64,000 nucleotides of DNA from Blepharisma stoltei (taxonomy: Eukaryota > Ciliophora > Heterotrichea > Heterotrichida > Blepharismidae): contig CAJZBQ010000004.1 of the NCBI GenBank assembly GCA_914767885.1, positions 124,001-188,000 of the forward strand. The letters are read 5' to 3'. Numbering within the stretch: the first letter of the stretch is position 1; every line of letters starts with the position of its first letter. Positions 12,251 to 23,188 of this stretch are shown here, piece by piece. The notes under the pieces are model-generated. The model was not told where the DNA came from. It made no database searches and saw only the letters and a list, made by a program, of their open reading frames with translations. The translations under genes were made by a program, and so were the position numbers.

Positions 12251-15200
12251 CTATCATGGAATAATTTTCATCATTGAATTGATCTTCTGCAAGTATTGTT
12301 TTTCTTTCCTAAAAAATATGAAATATAATGAAAAATATATGAATACTGAACTTATAGTAAAAACAGCAAAAGCTGCCTCTATAACTGTGACTTGATCGTC
12401 AATCACACCTTGAGAATAGCCATCAATCCCATCAGCCAGATCACCATAATTAATAGTCAAAACTTCAATGTTTAAAGCTCAAATTAATCAGAAATCGGGA
12501 AGGTTATTTGAATAAGTAATTCAATAACTATCAAATTTTATGATATCTTCAGCAGCATATGCCCCATAATCAAAATAATAATGATCTGATTCGTTTTCAG
12601 ATTCAAAGAAGCTTTTTTTAAAATTTTCTGATAAAATAGGTAAATATTTGGGATCTCTTAAAACCAATTTTGAACGCTCCAGCTTTGCAAGATCATGCTG
12701 GAATGCAGATAAACTATTCATTAAAGGGTAATTAGTAGGCAGAATATTTGTCAACGGAATCCCCCAATGCTCAAATTGAGAATTTGTCGCTCATATTGCT
12801 ATAGAATTTTGTAAAATTTGACCACGTATAATTTCTTTTAATATTTCTGGTCTATAAGATAAATAATTTGTGCATTTTTCATAGAGGTAGGTGATATTTA
12901 CGATAGAAAACATTGAGACTATTATAAAATATATACTTATTTTATATAAGAGAAATACTGTAAAATAGATTTATTGAATGGTGCTGGATTTTTAAAAGGT
13001 ATAAGATAAGCCTTCATATAAATTTTCAATAATTTCTAAAATTGAAATGTTTTTTTGATGGATTTTCGTTACTAACATATAACTTAAATTTATATTTATA
13101 ATTTCAGCAATAAATAAATTTAGACTATTTTTGCTTTAAAATATATTATTGATTTATTAATTTTTTTATAATATAAAAAGGAATTATCTGAAATATTAAT
13201 AGCCAAAAAATATAAAATCTGATGTAAGTAATATTTCAGGCAGAGAGTGAATGCATTTTAGTCTCTCCAATAAAGACTCCTTTAACTCAAAATAATGCTC
13301 ATATGCTTTTTTTCTTAAATTATTTCAAAGTTCGCTTTCAATTTTCACAGTAGAATACCAAAACGGCATCATAAAGCAAAAACATAAAGCAAGAGCACCA
13401 ATTCCCAAAATAAGAAAAATAAACATTTCTGATTTAAAATTAGACATAATAACTTTTTGGCAATCCAAAACTTCATATAAAGAACTATTGCAGTACTCAA
13501 ATGCTTCTCCATAACCATTAGCTATTAAAAAAGAAGCTCCATCATTATAATCTTCTGAGTTATTATATTTTTTCACAAACTCATTTCCCTGAATATCTCT
13601 TACGGTTTGGACAAATTCTGATATCATATCCAATAAATTTATTTTCTTATTCCCCCTTCCATACAAAAAAATAAAAACCATTAGAAAAATTCTGCGAGAG
13701 ACAAAAATATTTTTTAATAAATTTTTTTTTTTAAAAAAAAAACTTTATTAAATGATAATTAGTATATGTTTGCTAATTCTGTTTAATTTAAACAGCTTGC
13801 ATTTTAAAAATTAAATAAATATTTGCTTTCCAATTTTTGCGAATTGGGATATAAAATTTATATAAATTTATTTAAAAAAAATTAACCAGATTTTTTTTTG
13901 TTTTCTCACGGAGGGAGGTTATTAGAATTCCATAACCTTATATTTTTATCCATAAAAATTTCTCTTCCTGAACAATAATTTCACTCTTCTAAATGAGAAG
14001 TAATATTAAGATACAATTCTTTTAAATCAGCATTATAAGTGATAATTTTATTTCATACTACCTTTAGCACCTGCTGAGTATCAGAGCTTGCTCCTGGGGT
14101 AAGTGCCCAAAGTAAATGAGGGGTGTAGGCTACATTTTGCAATTTTTTGCCTAATCTTCCAAGCGTCAAAGGAAGATCCATATTTCTAATAAAATTAATA
14201 TTGGTGAAGGCGTAAAATAGCACTGCAATATTTGTGCCTAAAACTGCTATAATCTATATAAAAAATACCGCTAAAGAAATCGCTAAATGTAAAATATTAA
14301 TAGATCTTGAAGACGAGGTTATTTGATGAATAAATGTCCTATGATAAGTAAATTCCGAAATTTGGGATTTTTCTTCAGTTGCTTCTACAGATTCACTTGA
14401 TTTATTTAAATTCATTTCTGAATGAACATAAATTTCTTTAATTTCTGAATCTTCTTTATTTATGATACTATTGCGTTCAGTGCTTGCAGCTTTTGATGAT
14501 AATTGGCTCGCCAAATAAAATTTCTCATCCTCATTTGGCGTTTTTTTATTTTTTCATCTTTGGATTTCGTCACAGTCATTTGTTATTACAGCATAAAAAA
14601 CTTTCATTTTATTGACGTGATAATAACATAAAACCAAAATAGTTTCAGTTTCGAAATCTGACAGTCTATAAGGGGCAAATCATTGTCAGGCAAAATCTGG
14701 TATTTCAGGAAATAAATTTTTAAGGTTATACCCAACTAAAGTGGTGCTATCATTTTTAAGGAATTTAGCAAAATTTTCTGAGTAACTGCAAATTTCGCCT
14801 GTTTCTGAAATTAATGCGACTTGATGTCTAGCTATTTTGGGTTTGAAAATTAAAATAGAAATAAGAGAATTATGGTGAGAGGTTATTAAAATTTTTCCAG
14901 AGCATTCTATTAGAAAATGGGAGGGCAGGATTAAAAAGAATCGTTCATTTAAGTCTATTTCTGAACAGGAGGCAAAATGAATAGTCCTACGGATCTCTTC
15001 ATATATTTTTTCACAGTAGTAAGCAGGGATAAATTTTCTTATACTAGCTCCATTAATACTATAAGTATGGCACTTCATAATTTCACAAGATTTTGGGTTT
15101 GAAAAAATAATTTCACCAAAGCTTTCTTTTTCACATGAAATTATAAAAATTCCATTGATATCATTAAAAAATTCAAAATTTCGTGAATAGGAGTTGATGG

Positions 15201-17146
15201 TACTTTTACCAAATGACCGTGACTTGTTTTTTAATAAATTTGATTTTTCTAAATCGAAAAGAATATCCTTCGCATATGAAGCATAAAGGTCTAAAGATTC
15301 TTTAGAATCAAAATATTTTCCTGTTAATTGGCTATATTTATTATTCAAAAATAGTAATTTTTCTTCTATCCACAAGAGTTTTTTTGACAGCTTTTTAATG
15401 TCAGGCCTTGGTGTAATTAATTCTTCTCAGAATTTCAATAAATTGACACATAATTTTAAATCTTTCTTTTTTATAATATTTAATTGCTGAAAGTAGTCGA
15501 TATACTTTGTGCTTTCACTCCTTAGAGATTCAATATTTTTATGACACAAATATTCTTGAAAATCAGATTCTAAATTTCCTGGAATATTTTTTGTTCTGTT
15601 TAGTTTAATTTTTGATAAAGATTCGTCTTGAAGTGTAAATAAGCAATAGTTTGTAACCCATAGAATTTGGAACTTTTCGTGGTACAAATACTTTTCTATA
15701 AAGAAAATTTCGAAGAGGTAAATTATTTGGTCTTTATTTTCAGAATCTTCTAACTCACCCTTTGTGAGCGGACAAAACCATTGGAAAAATCCCTAATAAC
15801 CCCCTCCGTGATCAAAAAATTTTAATATAAAATGTTTATGAAAATAATATTTCGATATATAATCAATAATTATTATAATGAAATCTCTAGCTAATCCTGT
15901 TGAATTTAAACAGCTTGTATTTTAAAATATAAATTAATTCATTTTTACTATAAATTTTTCAAAAAAAAATATTAACCCCCTTCGTGAGCAAACAAAAATT
16001 TTTTTGTTCGATCACTGAGAGGAGGGATAAGAGTAGCGATTTCCTAAGACATTTTTCTAGTTTATATACACAATTTATTCCGTCTAAACCTTTTGGAAGA
16101 TTTATAATGAAGCCTTTTTGACATTTTAAAGTAAACTGATAAATGAAGACAGTTGCTACAGGTCCTAAAATAGTGACTATCAAAATAATTAATATCGAAT
16201 TATCCATCCAATACCCAAAAATAAATCCAAAGGATACTACAGAAATAGCAAAAAGCTTAATAGCTAGCGCTAAATTGCAATATGTCGAAAAATACGGTAA
16301 AAATACTATAGTTTCTATTGTCAAAATTATTGAAATCATCAATAAAGCACACTGATAATAAATAATATAATCTTCGTCCAATAATACATAAAATATTGGA
16401 GAAAAGTATGATAGCATTGCTATATGCACATCAATTTTCGAGTGAGCCTTTGAATTTAATATTTTTGTGCTTAAAGCATGATTTATTTCACCTGAAAATT
16501 CAGTATGAAATAAAATCAAAGGAAAAGTTATGATCATTGAAAAAATTATAAAAATTTGTAGCATGGCGTTTACCTCAAAGTCTGAGGGCTCATTATCGTT
16601 CTGATATTCAGATACTTTCCCTGAAGAACTAAAGCTATACTTCAAAAAGATGGAACACAATACCATAGATGGTATAAAAATCAAATTCGATCAGAAACTG
16701 AATATTCATTTAAATAGTATAAATAATAATCCCGGTAAATTTAAAGAGCGATAGATAATCAAAACTGAAGCCATAATACTGAAAAATATTGTAAAATTAG
16801 CAATAATTGATAAGTATAAGCACACATCAATAATTCCTAGCTCTGAGCATATATTGTCAAGCCTCAAGTATCCAATAATTTCCCATAGTGCCATATTTTC
16901 ATCTCAGTCCTTAATTAGAAGATTTGGAATTCATAGTAAACTTGTCATTTGAAAACATCATAATAAATCTTCTAGAGCTTTTCCAATTTTTTGTCTAGGA
17001 ATTGAGCTTTCGTCACTAGAATTATTGTGATAAAGTTGGCAGTAAAATTCGAAAATTGACTGTTTAATTGTTTTCTGCTTTTGACTCTTTCATAAAATTT
17101 TGCTGAAAGCAGACGGTTCATTCATTTCAGAATAGAGTTCAAACAT
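12251..17146 (-). CDS. Gene 3: PAS-like multi-pass membrane protein, intact after excision
   Basis: ATG at 17146; ends MKIIP-Trp(TGA)-TAG with the stop at 12251-12253. Introns at 13587-13601 and 14254-14268. Insertions at 12934-13006, 13073-13224, 13648-13919 and 15751-16027. After removal the length is 4092 nt, a multiple of three (1363 aa). PAS-like domain around 14900-15190 with SFGEIIFSNPKSCEIMK; N-terminal membrane domain around 16040-16890. The first four codons of the coding strand are ATG TTT GAA CTC. It shares domain order with gene 1 and is closest by eye to genes 2 and 4. Confidence 0.85.
12934..13006. other. 73-bp TA-bounded IES in gene 3
   Basis: Interrupts the membrane segment after Phe-Ile-Trp-Arg-Leu. 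Frame analysis requires a length of 1 mod 3. Removal of 73 bp between TA dinucleotides satisfies this; other nearby TAs make the exact edge uncertain by several bases. Confidence 0.65.
13073..13224. other. 152-bp TA-bounded AT-rich IES in gene 3
   Basis: Removal at TA gives Glu-Ile-Leu-Leu-Ser-Asn-Glu-Asn-Pro-Ser-Lys-Lys, aligning with the Asn-Pro-Ser-Lys motif of the other copies. No inverted ends are obvious. Confidence 0.75.
13648..13919. mobile_element. Decayed TA-MITE in gene 3 (272 bp)
   Basis: Left end TA-TTCCCCCTTCC, right end CTCACGGAGGGAGGT-TA, with the family's AT-rich interior. Several motif copies have mutated or are missing. Excision rejoins Trp-Asn-Ser-Asn-Lys-Lys-Ile-Asn-Leu. 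Confidence 0.75.
15751..16027. mobile_element. TA-MITE in gene 3 (277 bp)
   Basis: TA-ACTCACCC at the left to GAGGGA-TA at the right, with four degenerate copies of the GTGAGTGAAC motif. Excision restores Lys-Ser-Leu-Leu-Leu-Glu-Asp-Ser-Glu-Asn-Lys-Asp, and the frame agrees on both sides. Confidence 0.8.
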
Positions 17147-17771
17147 TAATAATTTAATAGAGGTTCAATGATTAAAAAATGCAGGCTTTAAAGCCTGCTT
17201 CGAACACTAGAAGAAATAGACCATCTTTTAAGAAAGTTTTATTATAAATAAAATTAGCAAACTATTTATTGTTTGCTATTATAAATGGATCTAAAAAAAA
17301 ATTTAAAAATCGATAAAGCTTTGTTTTATAGTAAAAACAATGACATATCTAAATTTTTAGAAAAAGTTTAACGAATTATTGAAAATCAAAAATTTCAAAA
17401 AAGAAATTACAAGTATAAGAATAATTTTATTTTAATCTTTTCGATTTCGTTAATAAATCTTGAATTTATTAAAAATTATTATTCGAAATTTTTATTAAAA
17501 GCAGTCACTGAGTGTTAAAAATTCTAGGAAAATTTAAAGGATTTTATTAATTAATGCTTATCACTTGGAAAATATTCAGAAAATTAGAAATGCAAAAAAA
17601 CAAGAAAAATGAATACCAATGGATTATTTTTTGGATTTGATTCTGTTAGCATTTTTCTCTATCAGAAAGCGCATAATGTATTTATAGCTTATCCCAATTG
17701 CTATTTGATTAGAAAGGAAATAAGAAAAGAGTCACTTATTACTTATATATAAACTAGAATTATTATCCTCA
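17147..17771. other. Intergenic, genes 3-4
   Basis: A 625-bp AT-rich stretch holding the 5' flank of gene 3 and the 3' flank of gene 4. Just upstream of the gene 3 start there is a small inverted repeat (GCAGGCTTTAAAGCCTGC, near 17191). Nothing else was recognised. Confidence 0.4.
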
Positions 17772-19959
17772 TTAAGGAATAATTTTCATAATTGAATTGA
17801 TTTTTCGCAAATAATGTTTTTCTTTCCTAAAAAACTGAAAATATAGTAAAAAATAAATAAACCCTGAGCTCATAGCAAAAACCACAAAAGCCATTGTTAT
17901 AATTTTGACTTGATCTTCAATTACACTTTGTGAATACCCATCAATCTCAATAGAAAAATCACGATAAGTTCTAGCCGATTCTTCAAGATTCACAATTCAA
18001 AATAATCAAAAATTGGTGTCTAAATTTGAATAAGTAACAGAGTAACTATCAAAATTTATGATATCTTCAGCGGCAAATGCCCCATAATCAAAATAATATC
18101 AATTTGGATCATTTTCTTGTTCAAAGAAGAGCCTTTTAAATTTTTCTGATAAAATAGGCAAATATTTATGATCCCTCAAAATCAGTCTTGAGCGTTCAAC
18201 ATTTTTTATGTAATTTTGAAATGTAGGCAAACTATTGACCAAAAAATACTCATTAGGAATATAATTTGCTAATGGCAATCCTCAACGCTCCAATTGAGAA
18301 TTTGTTGACGCTATGGCTATTAAGTTTAAAAAAAATTGTCCACGTATAAGCTCTTTAATTATTTCTGGTCTATATGATAAATAATCTGTGCATTTTTTGT
18401 AGAGATAAGCTATATTTATAATAGAAAACAGTGCAACGACTATAAAATATACAAAGATTCTTCAAATGTATTTTCAGTAATTTTTATAGGTAAAACTCTT
18501 ATTTGAAGGATTATTTTTGCTAATTGAAATTTCATTTTGAGAATGAATGCATTTTAGTCTGTCGATTAAGGACTGTTTTAGCTCAAAATAATGCTCATAT
18601 ACGTTTGTCCTTAGATTGTTTCAAAGATCACTTTCTATTTTGACAGTAGAATACCAAAATGGTATCATTATGCAAACACATAAGCCAAGAACACCAATCC
18701 CCAACATAAGAAAAATGAAAATTTGGTCTTTGAAGCCAGACATTATTATTTTTTGGCATTCGATAATTTCAAATAAAGAACTATTGCAGTATGCAAATAC
18801 TTTTCCATAACTATTAGCTGTTAAAAATAATGCTTCAGCATCATAATTTTCTGAATTGTTATACTTTCTAACAAATTCATTTCCCTAAATAATTTTTACC
18901 GTTTGTAAAAACTCTGAAATCATATCTAATAAGTTTATTTTCTTATCAGAATTCCATAGCTTTATATTGTCCTCCATAAATATTTCTTTCCCAGAACAAT
19001 AATTTCACTCTTCTACATGAGAAGTAGCATAAAGATATAGACCTTTTAATTCAATCATATAATTGATAATTTTATATCACCCTACTTTTAATATTTGCTC
19101 AACTTCAGAAGTTGCTATAGGTGTAAGCGCCCAAAGAATATGAGTAGCAAAGCCAACATTATGGATTTTATTCCCTATTTTCCCAAGGGAGATAGGGATG
19201 TCCATATTTCGTATAAAATTTATATTAGAGAAGGTATAAAATAGAACTGCAATATTTGTGCCTAGAACAGCGACAATCTATATAAAAAATACTGCTAAAA
19301 TGATGGCAGCATGCAAAATATTTATTGACCTTGCCGATGTAGCTATCTGTTTATGATTTCTCAGCTGACGAGCATTTTCTGAGACCTGGGATTTTTCTTC
19401 AGAAAAAGCACGGTCAGTTCCTTGAGGTGTTTCAATTGAGAAATCTTGGTTTAAATTCATTTCAGAATTTGCATAAATATCCTCTATATCTGGATATTCT
19501 TTGTAACAAATTTAGGGAAATTTTCAGAATATCCACAAATTTCTCCAGTTTCTGATATCAATATAACTTGATGCTTGCGTTTTTTAGGCTTAAAAAGCAA
19601 TATCGACATAAGATAATTTTTATGAGAAGTTATCAAGATTTTCCCAGAGCATTCTAAAAGATAATGAGAAGGATCATTTAAAAAAAATCCTCCACTTAAA
19701 TCAATTTCAGAATTAGAGGCAAAGTGGATTATTCTACGAATATCTTCATTTAAATCTTCTATATAATAAGAAGGAATAAGGCTTGCTATATTGGTCCCAT
19801 CAATATTATGATTCGGAGATTTCAGGATTTCACTGGATTTTGGGTTTGAAAAAAGAATTTCTCCAAAATTTTCTTCTTCACATGAAATAACAAAAATTCC
19901 ATAAATTTCATTAAAAAATTCTAAATTTTTTGAAAATGATTTTTTAGCAGTTTTACTTA

Positions 19960-20310
19960 CTACCCCCACTCACGGAGGGCGGCTAATTTTTTTTTTTTTA
20001 AAAAAATTTATGTATAAATTTTATAAAGAATATTTTTTTTTCGAAATTTAAAAATATCCTAATTTGCAAAAATTGGAAAGCAAATATAAATTTAATTTAT
20101 AAAATTTATGTTTTAAAATGCAATTCATTTAAAATTAAACAAAATTAGCTCTAGATTTCATTATAATAATTATCATTTATATATCAAAATTTTTTTCCAT
20201 AAAATATTTTTTCATTAAAAAATTTTTGTTCACTCACGAAGGGTGGGTTTTTTGGGCAAAAAATAGGGATTTTTCTAATGGTTTTGTTCACTCACGGAGG
20301 GGGGGAGTTA
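19960..20310. mobile_element. TA-MITE in gene 4 (351 bp)
   Basis: Starts CTACCCCCACTCACGGAGGG and ends CACGGAGGGGGGGAGT-TA, with the typical AT-rich core and the subterminal GGGTGGG...GGGCAAAAAATAGGG block. Excision gives Gln-Leu-Leu-Ser-Lys-Thr-Ala-Lys-Lys in frame. Confidence 0.85.
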
Positions 20311-20646
20311 ACAATTGTGACTTATTTTCTAATAAGTTTGATTTTTCTCGGTCAAAAAGAATGCTTTTAGTATATGAAGCATAAAGGTCTAAAGACTCCT
20401 TGGAGTTGCAGAATTTTGTGGTCAACTGGGTAAATTTATTATCTACTATTAATAATTTTTTGTCTATCCATAAAAGATTTTTTGAGAGTTTTACAGTATC
20501 AGGTCTTAATGAAACTACTTCTTCTCAAAATTTCAATAAATTGATGCATAATTTTAAATCTTTCTTTTTTATCATATGAAATTCTTGAAAGTATTCAATA
20601 AACTGCTTGCTTTCACTTGATAAAGATTCAATTCTTTTACTACATA

Positions 20647-20875
20647 TAGGAAATTCCCGATGATGGCGCTCAATGTGCCATCATCGGGCACCTACGGTAA
20701 AGGGTCCACACTGCAAATGAGTTCCACGTGTGGAGCCCTTTTTAACACGTTGAGAATCCTCACTTTCACACATGCCAAAAAGTGCTCCACACGTGGAACC
20801 TATTTCCAGTGTGGACCCTGGACTGTAGTTGCCCGATGATGGCGCATTGAGCGCCATCATCGGGCAACTTGTATA
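20647..20875. other. GC-rich foldback IES in gene 4 (229 bp), GATGGCGC arm family
   Basis: Outer arms carry TTGCCCGATGATGGCGC. Each arm is itself a small palindrome (GATGGCGC...GCGCCATC). The interior has a second inverted pair built on CCACGTGTGG / CCACACGTGG. Removal leaves one TA and gives Glu-Tyr-Tyr-Leu-Cys-Ser-Lys-Arg-Ile-Glu-Ser in frame. Confidence 0.85.
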
Positions 20876-21290
20876 AGTAGTATTCTTGGAAATCATTTTC
20901 CAAATTTCCTGAAATATTTTTGGTTTTGCTTAACTTAATTTTAGATAGAGACTCGTCTTTTAGCGTGAATATGCAATAGTTTGTTACCCAGATAACCTGA
21001 AGCTTGTCTCGGGATAAGGAATTTTCAATGAAAAAAGTTTCGAAGAGGTAAATTATTTGATTTTTCTGCTCAGGATCATTTAATATTAGTGAATGTCTAA
21101 TAACTTTTTCTAATTTATATGCAGAAATAATAGCAGATAAAGTAGTTGGAAGCCTCATAATCATATTTCTTTGCATTTTCAATACAAATTGATAAATTAG
21201 CGCAGCTGCTAATCGTCCGAAGACTATTGTATTTAAAAGTATTAATAGAGAATTGTCCATTCAGTTCCCTAAAATAAATCCAAAAGACAC

Positions 21291-21547
21291 TAAATCAACC
21301 AAAAAATTAATTTATATATAGTTTTATTGTCAAGGTTTTTTTTTAATTCCAATAATTTAAAATCAAATATCAGTTTAGTTTATAAAATTTATGTTTTAAA
21401 ATGCAAAAAATTTAAAATTAAACATAATTAACTAGAGATTTCGTTATATAAATTATCTCTTATATAATAATTGTTCGCTTACAGGGTGTATTTTTATCAA
21501 AAATAGGCTTTTTTCCAATGGTTTTATTCTCTCATAGAGGATAGGAG
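21291..21547. mobile_element. Decayed TA-MITE in gene 4 (257 bp)
   Basis: The right end CATAGAGGATAGGAG-TA and the AT-rich core match the family; the left C-rich end is lost. Excision at TA still gives Ala-Ile-Ser-Leu-Val-Ser-Phe-Gly in frame, so the excision boundaries have outlived the terminal repeat. Confidence 0.75.
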
Positions 21548-21870
21548 TAAAGAAATAGCAAAAAGTCTAAGAATTAGTGTCAAATTACAATAGACCGAAA
21601 AATAAGGCCAAAAAATTAGAGATTCTATGGTCAAAATAATTGAAATAACCATCAAAAGACATTGATAATAAATAATGTAATCTTTATCAAATAACACGTA
21701 AAATATTGGGGAAAAATATGATAGCATTGCTATATGCAAATTAATTTTCGAGTGAGCCTTTGATATAAGTATTTTTTTACTTACTGAGTGCCTAATTTCA
21801 CCTGAAAATTGAGTATGGAATAAAATCAATGGAAAATTAACAATCATTGCACAAATTATTAAAATTTGTA

Positions 21871-22030
21871 TATGCCTGTTTGCCAAGAATAGCCCACTAA
21901 GGAGCAATTTTTGGTTCGCCATTCTTAAATTTGGTTTGCCAGAATATGGCATCCCAACGAATTTGGCAAGCCAGCTATTGTCCGGCCAACAAAAAATGCT
22001 CCTTAGTGGGCTATTCTTGGTAAATAAGTA
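21871..22030. other. Foldback IES in gene 4 (160 bp)
   Basis: Arms GCCAAGAATAGCCCACTAAG and complement, with a second inverted pair (TTTGGTTCGCC / TTGGCAAGCC-like) inside. Removal with one TA kept gives Glu-Ala-Asn-Ile-Thr-Ile-Gln-Ile-Leu in frame. Confidence 0.85.
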
Positions 22031-22290
22031 TAGTAATATTTGCCTCAAAACTTGCCGGCTCATTATTGTGCTCATATTCAGTAATTCTTTCTGCAGGCGT
22101 AAAGCTATATTTCAAAAAGATGGAATACAATACCAAAGATGGTATAAAAATCAAATTTGCCCAGAAATTGAAAATCCATTTTAATAGCAAAAAGACTCAT
22201 CTTGGCAAATTAGCTGAACGATAAATCATAAAACTCAAAGTAAATATTCCAAAAAATAATACAAAATTAACCACAATTGATAAATATAAG

Positions 22291-22436
22291 TATAGCGCTT
22301 TCCCGAGGATGGCGCGGAATGGCGCCATCCTCGGGAAAGCGCTATATACTATTTTTAGCTAAGTTTTGATGCTAGAAAGATTATTTATTTTAATTCATCA
22401 AAATCTGATAGGGATTCTATTCAATATAGCTGGATA
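22291..22436. other. Composite IES in gene 4: foldback nested in an older IES
   Basis: A 146-bp TA-bounded insertion at the same codon as the gene 2 IES. Its left 60 bp is a perfect GC-rich palindrome (TATAGCGCTTTCCCGAGGAT and complement, loop GGCGCGGAATGGCGCC) with TA at each end. The rest is AT-rich. Excision gives Asp-Ala-Tyr-Leu-Tyr-Leu-Ser-Ile-Val. Confidence 0.8.
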
Positions 22437-22762
22437 TATGCATCAATAATCCCAAATTCTGAGCATATATTGTCAATTCTAAAGTATCCAATAATTTCTC
22501 AAATCTCTATATTGTTTTTTCAATCTTTTATTGGAAGATTTGGAATTCATAGTAGGCTCATTATTTGAAAGCACCAAACCAAGTCTTCAATCTCTTTTCC
22601 AACCTTTTGCCAAAGCAGTGATATTTCTTCATTAGTTCCATTATGATAAAGTTGGCAGTAAAACTCAAAAACTGATTCTTTAATCGTTTTTAGCTTTTTA
22701 TTCTTTCATAATCATTGGCAGGAACCATATGATTGATTTATCCCAGCTTCAGGTATAGACAT

Positions 22763-23188
22763 AAATGAAACAGATAAATGGAAATTTTAATAAAAAAACG
22801 CAATATATGTCTATCTTAAAATATTTGCTTTTTTATTTGTGTTAAAAGATTAATAGGCAACGCTTAATTTGCAAAAAATATAAGAACTCTCGTTTGTAAT
22901 ATAAAATATAAGGTATCTTATATAAAATGAAAAGAGCTTCCGTAATGCTGTTTTTTCTTAATAAAAAATAAGGTTATGCATTATAAAAGAATAATCTATC
23001 GTTATTTGCAGATTTTTGAACTTTACCACTTAAGTGTGGAGTTTTTTCCCCGTGTGAAAAGAGGATTCCACATGTGAAATCAAAAGGGCTCCACACGTGA
23101 AAAACACCTTTTCACATGCGGGAAAAAAAAATTTCACACTTAGGTGGTAAAGTTCAAAAATCTGCAAATAACGATATAATATATCGGA
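22763..23188. other. Intergenic, genes 4-5, with a foldback element
   Basis: A 426-bp gap. Between 22997 and 23176 lies a large foldback element bounded by TA: arms TATCGTTATTTGCAGATTTT and complement extend over about 45 bp, then ACCACTTAAGTGTGGA-type arms, then CCACATGTG/CACACGTGAAAA inner repeats. The rest is AT-rich flank. Confidence 0.75.

Larger units (their letters stand above)
17772..22762 (-). pseudogene. Gene 4: PAS-like membrane protein with an out-of-frame internal deletion
   Basis: ATG at 22762, stop TAA at 17772-17774 after MKIIP. Introns at 18887-18901 and 19278-19292. Insertions at 19960-20310, 20647-20875, 21291-21547, 21871-22030 and 22291-22436 all excise at TA with correct frames. 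Near 19490-19510, however, the sequence jumps from the PAS-distal segment (ENFPKFVTK) to the acidic linker (DIYANSEMN). Paralogues have roughly 270 bp more here, and the two sides are in different frames with a stop following. Either the copy is broken or something unrecognised restores it. All other parts of the protein are intact, so the lesion is probably recent. Confidence 0.75.
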
